Source: an uncultured Marinilabiliales bacterium (lineage in GTDB: Bacteria > Bacteroidota > Bacteroidia > Bacteroidales > BM520). Taken from it: 10,985 nt of DNA. The DNA lies in NCBI GenBank assembly GCA_937877575.1, contig CALFIZ010000138.1, forward strand, positions 1-10,985. Direction: 5' to 3'. The translations under genes and the position numbers were made by a program. Shown in pieces: positions 7,464 to 10,985 of the stretch. The first letter of the stretch is position 1; each line of letters begins with the position of its first letter. The notes beneath the pieces were generated by a model. The model was given only the letters and a program-made list of their open reading frames with translations, did no database searches and was not told the origin of the DNA.

Positions 7464-7482
7464 TCGGAATCTTAACCTGAAA

Positions 7483-8316
7483 CTATTTCTTACGAACTAC
7501 TGAAGCACCCGAAGAATCTATGTCTTCAATTGTAGCATTCCCGGAATAAAGCAGCTTGCTGGCTCCTGATAATTTACATTTTATTGTGCCACTGCAGTCA
7601 ACATCAGCATGACTTGCTCCTGAAATATCTGCATTCAAATCGGTAATCTGCCCGCCATCAACATGTGAAACGCCACTCAACTTCAATCTCAACTGCCCGA
7701 CAATACCGTCAAATTTGATATCGGAAGCACCTGAGGCACTGATTGATGCATTATCGGCATTTAACCTGCCGTCATATTTTGAGGCACCACTGAAATCCAT
7801 TATCAGCTTTCGAGCCTCAACATAACCATTCAGTTTACCTGCACCCGTTATATCAGCCACAATCCCTTTGGCAATAATGTCGCTCTTCAAGCAAGACGCA
7901 CCTGTCAATTCCACCGATAACTCATTAACAGATAAAGGATTACTGCACTCAAATGACGATGCGCCGCTGAGATTGATATCCTTTATTCCATCTTTATAAG
8001 GTAAATAAACCTTAACCGAAGACTTTTTGTTGCCGGAACTTTCAATATTGATATTCCCCTTCATAGTCAAAACAAGACTGTTCCCCTTAATCTCATACTG
8101 AAAAAACTGGATAAGGGCTTCATCAGCCTCCACAAACGCCATCGTGACAGTATCGCTCATGAACACATTAACTGCCCTGCTGACAACAATTTCCGTATAA
8201 TCACCTATTTGCAAAGTTTGTGTAACGCTCTTGCCGGTTAATTTGACTTTTACTGTAAACGAAGAACATGCTATTAGCAATATCATCGTCAGAATAATAA
8301 CTTCAATTTTTTTCAT
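7483..8316 (-). CDS. Head-GIN domain (DUF2807) lipoprotein
   Basis: A 277-residue exported lipoprotein. The N-terminus has a signal peptide with a lipobox LIAC, placing the lipidated Cys at residue 17, so it should be anchored in the cell envelope. The rest fits the DUF2807 putative auto-transporter adhesin or head-GIN family. The motif S/T-G-A/V-S/G occurs nine times, at residues 117, 138, 157, 176, 195, 214, 232, 250 and 269, with spacing of 18-21. This fits one strand-turn per rung of a beta-solenoid. The N-terminal part before residue 115 has no such motif. The protein ends VVRKK soon after the last rung. Despite the family name, an adhesin role is unproven. It converges on the GTPase gene (19 bases between stops) and diverges from the amidohydrolase gene. 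Confidence 0.87.
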   Translation of the reverse strand: MKKIEVIILTMILLIACSSFTVKVKLTGKSVTQTLQIGDYTEIVVSRAVNVFMSDTVTMAFVEADEALIQFFQYEIKGNSLVLTMKGNINIESSGNKKSSVKVYLPYKDGIKDINLSGASSFECSNPLSVNELSVELTGASCLKSDIIAKGIVADITGAGKLNGYVEARKLIMDFSGASKYDGRLNADNASISASGASDIKFDGIVGQLRLKLSGVSHVDGGQITDLNADISGASHADVDCSGTIKCKLSGASKLLYSGNATIEDIDSSGASVVRKK

Positions 8317-8352
8317 ACTTTAATACTTGTTTTTTCGTTGTAATAATATGAC

Positions 8353-8361
8353 GCAAAACTA
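8353..8361 (-). promoter_or_regulatory. Bacteroidetes-type -7 promoter element for the GIN lipoprotein gene
   Basis: On the minus strand this reads TAGTTTTGC, a full TAnnTTTG match ending 37 bases before the ATG at 8316. A TTG at 8384-8382 lies 20 bases upstream, a fair -33 element. It is the best two-part promoter in the window. Confidence 0.65.
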
Positions 8362-8384
8362 CTAATAAGGTTACATAAAATCAA

Positions 8385-8393
8385 TATTTTTGC
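8385..8393 (+). promoter_or_regulatory. Bacteroidetes-type -7 promoter element for the amidohydrolase gene
   Basis: TATTTTTGC is a full TAnnTTTG match ending only 13 bases before the ATG at 8407, so the leader would be roughly 10 bases. No -33 TTTG is visible. It abuts the -33 TTG (8382-8384) of the divergent GIN gene. Confidence 0.6.
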
Positions 8394-8406
8394 TTTTTAA
8401 AACATC

Positions 8407-9978
8407 ATGCAGACAGATTTGAACATTCAGGACAACTTTTACTATGACGATTCAGCCGACCTTCTGTTGGTTAATGGTCGCATATATACTGTGAATGAAC
8501 AGTTTACAGTTGTTTCGCAGTTAGCTGTCAAAGATGGCAAAATAGTTTATACAGGCAATAACTTTAACAGAAATTCAAAGGAGACCATTGACCTGAAAGG
8601 CAAATGCGTATATCCCGGCTTCATTGACGGACACTGCCATTTCACATATTTCGGCGAAACTCTCGTCAGATATGTCAATCTCAAAGGTTGTTCATCATTC
8701 AACGAGGTCATTGAAAGACTTAAACAGAACAACAATAACGATTCTGACTGGATTATCGGTCAGGGCTGGGACCAGAATCTATGGACTTCGGAAAACGGCA
8801 GTCAGCCGTTTCCCGACAATAAGACGCTCAACCGGCTTTTTCCTGACAAGTATATCCTGCTGTCAAGAGTTGACGGACATGCAGTCCTTGTCAATGACAA
8901 CATATTGAACCTCATCAATATGAATAATGAAAGCGGTAATCCGAAAGGCATACTTCTCGATAATGATGCCGAAATTGCAAGAGCCGCAATCGCTCCTCTC
9001 ACTGACAAACAACTAAAAACATCACTTCTGAAAGCCGAATCCGTATGTCTTGACAACGGTCTGAGCAGCATCACCGATGCAGGGTTAGATAAGCATACCA
9101 TACTTACAATCAAGGAATTACAGGATAAAGGCATTATGAAGATAAAGGTCAATGCCATGGCAAATCCTGACGCCACATTCGATTTTTTTATCAGTCAAGG
9201 CGGACTGGCAACCGACCGGCTGAAAGTCCGTTCCGTAAAACTTTACGCCGACGGAGCTCTCGGCTCACGCGGAGCCAAACTCCTTCAGCCCTATACCGAT
9301 TCACCTGATACAGAGGGATTTATAGTTAAAGATGACTATTTTTACCGACAGATATGCCGTAAAGCCATCGACTCAGGTTTTCAGGTGTGCACCCATGCAA
9401 TCGGTGACGGCGGTGTGCGGCACACATTAGATATCTATTCTGAATTTTTATCTGCAAACAACGACCTGCGCTGGCGCATAGAACATTCCCAGATAGTGGA
9501 TAACGCTGATTTCCAACGGTATGGAAAGCTGAATATCATTCCGTCAATACAGGCGACTCACTGCATTGACGATATGGCTTGGGCTGAAAAATTCATCGGA
9601 AAACATCGCATCGGCAATGCCTACGCCTACAGGCGCCTGCTCAGCGAAAACAACTGGTTGGTCAATGGCACCGACTTCCCCTGGTCGGATATGAATCCCG
9701 TGATTACCTTCTATTCCTCCGTCGCCCGCCAGAACATTGACGGCAGTCCGAAAGAAGGATTCCAGCCACACGACGCACTGACACGGGAAGAAGCTCTGCG
9801 CTCAATAACAATCTGGGCGGCAAAGGGACAATTCGAAGAAAATGTCAAAGGCAGCCTTGAAACAGGCAAATGGGCCGATTTCGTCATCCTTTCCGAAGAC
9901 TTGATGACTGCACCTTTGTCACAGATACCGAATGCGGAAATACTTTCGCTTTATATTAACGGCGAAAAAATAAGATAA
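8407..9978 (+). CDS. YtcJ-like metal-dependent amidohydrolase
   Basis: A 523-residue member of the amidohydrolase_3 / YtcJ branch of the TIM-barrel metal hydrolases, which cleave amide or cyclic C-N bonds. The substrate is unknown. The N-terminal beta-sandwich part shows LLLVNGRIYTVN at 19-30 and PGFIDGHCHF at 70-79, with the metal-ligand pair His76 and His78. Further active-site positions are Lys278 in VKLYADGALGSRGA, His330 in THAIGDGG, His360 in RIEHSQ and Asp423 in NGTDFPW. The C-terminus returns to the sandwich with GSLETGKWADFVIL at 482-495. The set of ligands appears complete. No signal peptide or lipobox is present, so it should act in the cytoplasm. The promoter just upstream supports the ATG at 8407. 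It has no operon partner in the window: divergent from the GIN lipoprotein gene and convergent with the barrel gene. Confidence 0.93.
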   Translation: MQTDLNIQDNFYYDDSADLLLVNGRIYTVNEQFTVVSQLAVKDGKIVYTGNNFNRNSKETIDLKGKCVYPGFIDGHCHFTYFGETLVRYVNLKGCSSFNEVIERLKQNNNNDSDWIIGQGWDQNLWTSENGSQPFPDNKTLNRLFPDKYILLSRVDGHAVLVNDNILNLINMNNESGNPKGILLDNDAEIARAAIAPLTDKQLKTSLLKAESVCLDNGLSSITDAGLDKHTILTIKELQDKGIMKIKVNAMANPDATFDFFISQGGLATDRLKVRSVKLYADGALGSRGAKLLQPYTDSPDTEGFIVKDDYFYRQICRKAIDSGFQVCTHAIGDGGVRHTLDIYSEFLSANNDLRWRIEHSQIVDNADFQRYGKLNIIPSIQATHCIDDMAWAEKFIGKHRIGNAYAYRRLLSENNWLVNGTDFPWSDMNPVITFYSSVARQNIDGSPKEGFQPHDALTREEALRSITIWAAKGQFEENVKGSLETGKWADFVILSEDLMTAPLSQIPNAEILSLYINGEKIR

Positions 9979-9991
9979 ACCGGAACCGGTT
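9978..9991. terminator. Possible short hairpin between convergent genes
   Basis: AACCGG-AA-CCGGTT is a perfect inverted repeat beginning in the last base of the amidohydrolase stop codon and lying in the 27-base gap before the barrel gene's stop. In RNA it could form about 5 pairs with a 4-base loop. Read on the minus strand it is followed by a T-rich run (from TTTATC to TTTTTT), so it may end the barrel transcript. The stem is short. Confidence 0.35.
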
Positions 9992-10005
9992 ACCTCCCCG
10001 ACAGA

Positions 10006-10710
10006 TTATCTTCCCGGAGTGAACGAGATTCCAAGTGATATAGGCCTGATCTTGTTACCTGCCGAAGCTTCATATACTGAAATCAATGAATATGAAGCAT
10101 ATACATTAAACCAACGCCAGCCAAATCTTACAACCGGACTTAACCCGAAATTCGACAGATTCTGAAGATTGTATTTCTTGTACTTATACACCTCTGTCGT
10201 GCCATACAGAAAATCAGTGCCGTTGTATTTCGTATTGGAACCAACCTTGAAGTCCAAACGCATTCCAACAGTGAATCTTATCCCATTCTTTGCACAATAG
10301 AACAACTCCACCGGAACACCGAAATACGCAACACATATCTTGTTTTTAGTATATGAGGCAACTCCCAACGAATCCAATTTCATGAAATAATAATCATTCC
10401 AACTGTCACTCCACAAATCGGCAGGTATGGCATCCTTCGGCAAGGCATCGGAATAAAAATTGTGCCATGTCATCCCACCGCCGATTGAGAACGAAAAATC
10501 AGATTTCCCTACGGGTACAAGGTATGAGATACTGAAACTGTACCCCATATTTATAGCCTTGGGCGTAAAATTCTCAGGCTTTGCTGTAATAAGATCTGTA
10601 AAAACTTCAAAAGTGTTGCAGTAGTGCTTCTTGACATTTTCAGGCAACTGACCGAAAACATTAGTAATTGCTACACTTAACAATATAGTTATGCAAATGA
10701 TTCTCTTCAT
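10006..10710 (-). CDS. Outer-membrane beta-barrel protein (PorT-like)
   Basis: A 234-residue protein. A signal peptide at residues 1-20 (MKRIICITILLSVAITNVFG) is probably cut before Gln21. The remainder alternates polar and hydrophobic residues and is rich in aromatics and glycine, as in small 8-10 strand outer-membrane barrels. Examples are INMGYSFSISYLVPVG, FSFSIGGGMTWHNFY, GIRFTVGMRLDFKVG, VRFGWRWFNVYASYSL and the closing PISLGISFTPGR. The exact family is not certain; the Bacteroidetes PorT-like or OMP_b-brl group fits best. I use the ATG at 10710: the frame extends to a TTG at 10731, but that codon lies inside the -7 element and before the predicted transcript start. It is divergent from a secreted lamin-tail protein. 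The function is unknown, and nothing ties it directly to the type IX secretion system here. Confidence 0.75.
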   Translation of the reverse strand: MKRIICITILLSVAITNVFGQLPENVKKHYCNTFEVFTDLITAKPENFTPKAINMGYSFSISYLVPVGKSDFSFSIGGGMTWHNFYSDALPKDAIPADLWSDSWNDYYFMKLDSLGVASYTKNKICVAYFGVPVELFYCAKNGIRFTVGMRLDFKVGSNTKYNGTDFLYGTTEVYKYKKYNLQNLSNFGLSPVVRFGWRWFNVYASYSLISVYEASAGNKIRPISLGISFTPGR

Positions 10711-10727
10711 ACACGATAATATTTTTT

Positions 10728-10736
10728 GCAAAAATA
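10728..10736 (-). promoter_or_regulatory. Bacteroidetes-type -7 promoter element for the barrel gene
   Basis: On the minus strand this is TATTTTTGC, a full TAnnTTTG match ending 17-18 bases before the ATG at 10710. The upstream region is T-rich but has no clear -33 TTTG. It decides the start of the barrel gene, since the more upstream TTG overlaps this element. Confidence 0.6.
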
Positions 10737-10793
10737 GAAAAAAATAGGTAACAGAAAAGGCTTTTTTGACATATATATAAAAAGAACTGCTTT

Positions 10794-10985
10794 ATGAACA
10801 TTAAAAACATACCGGTCATTATGGCGTTGATGATTATATTGACATTTCCGGAAACCGCCGTCGGAGCCAATATTCACGACATCATCATCAGTGAGGTCAT
10901 GTTTGATGTCAATCCGGAACCGAACGGACTGCCGCCGTATGATTATCTCGAACTTTACAACAGGACTTCTAAGACCGTGGATATT
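10794..10985 (+). CDS. Secreted lamin-tail-domain protein, N-terminal part (cut by window edge)
   Basis: Only the first 64 codons are visible, and the frame stays open to the right edge. Residues 1-25 form a signal peptide (MNIKNIPVIMALMIILTF, then PETAVGA), followed directly by HDIIISEVMFDVNPEPNGLP and YDYLELYNRTSKTVDI. That is the start of a lamin tail domain (an Ig-like fold), with the ISEV...P...DYLELYN pattern. In Bacteroidetes such domains occur in large secreted, often multi-domain proteins, and many of these carry type IX sorting tails, but neither can be seen here. The gene is divergent from the outer-membrane barrel gene with 83 bases between starts. No good TAnnTTTG lies upstream. 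The best candidate is a weak TTTTTTG run near 10762-10768, and a TTGACA at 10766-10771 is probably fortuitous. Confidence 0.75.
   Translation, partial: MNIKNIPVIMALMIILTFPETAVGANIHDIIISEVMFDVNPEPNGLPPYDYLELYNRTSKTVDI

Noticed and set aside
7464..7482. Terminator between the convergent GTPase and GIN lipoprotein genes
   Set aside because: The 19-base gap has no inverted repeat or T-tract that would support a terminator.
10711..10731. TTG start for the barrel gene, 7 codons upstream
   Set aside because: The TTG lies inside the TAnnTTTG element, before the predicted transcript start. The ATG at 10710 gives a normal signal peptide.

Overview
The window looks like a chromosomal segment of a member of the Bacteroidota, most likely order Bacteroidales. 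Four things point there. Six gene starts are preceded by the Bacteroidetes-type -7 element TAnnTTTG, with almost no Shine-Dalgarno sequences. There is a DUF5606-type protein and a head-GIN (DUF2807) lipoprotein. There is a PPi-type phosphofructokinase. A PorT-like outer-membrane barrel lies next to a secreted lamin-tail-domain protein. The taxon is inferred from gene content, not from a marker search.

Layout. At 1-1164, on the minus strand, a DUF5606 gene is followed after 4 bases by pyrK, which runs off the left edge. At 1265-6145, on the plus strand, four genes sit 12-21 bases apart and look like one transcription unit: PPi-type phosphofructokinase, asnS, rpoN (sigma-54) and a PAP2-like membrane protein. 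At 6261-7463 a CobW/COG0523 metal-handling GTPase has its own promoter. It converges, with 19 bases between stops, on a minus-strand GIN-repeat lipoprotein (7483-8316). At 8407-9978 a YtcJ-like amidohydrolase is divergent from the GIN gene and converges on a minus-strand outer-membrane barrel gene (10006-10710). At 10794 a secreted lamin-tail protein begins, divergent from the barrel gene, and runs off the right edge.

How the genes fit together. Most are housekeeping: pyrimidine synthesis, glycolysis, tRNA charging, a sigma factor and metal homeostasis. The PPi-type phosphofructokinase and AsnRS have a simple metabolic link, because tRNA charging releases the pyrophosphate that such a kinase would use. 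The right half is mostly envelope and export functions. No mobile element, CRISPR array, RNA gene, phage gene or defence cluster was seen, and no gene-free stretch exceeds about 115 bases. I do not see a clear new system. The most useful leads are two divergent promoter pairs with nearly the same tight geometry, a PAP2-like protein behind rpoN that has lost a catalytic-type histidine, a CobW GTPase with an altered NKxD motif, and a regular 19-residue repeat in the GIN lipoprotein.
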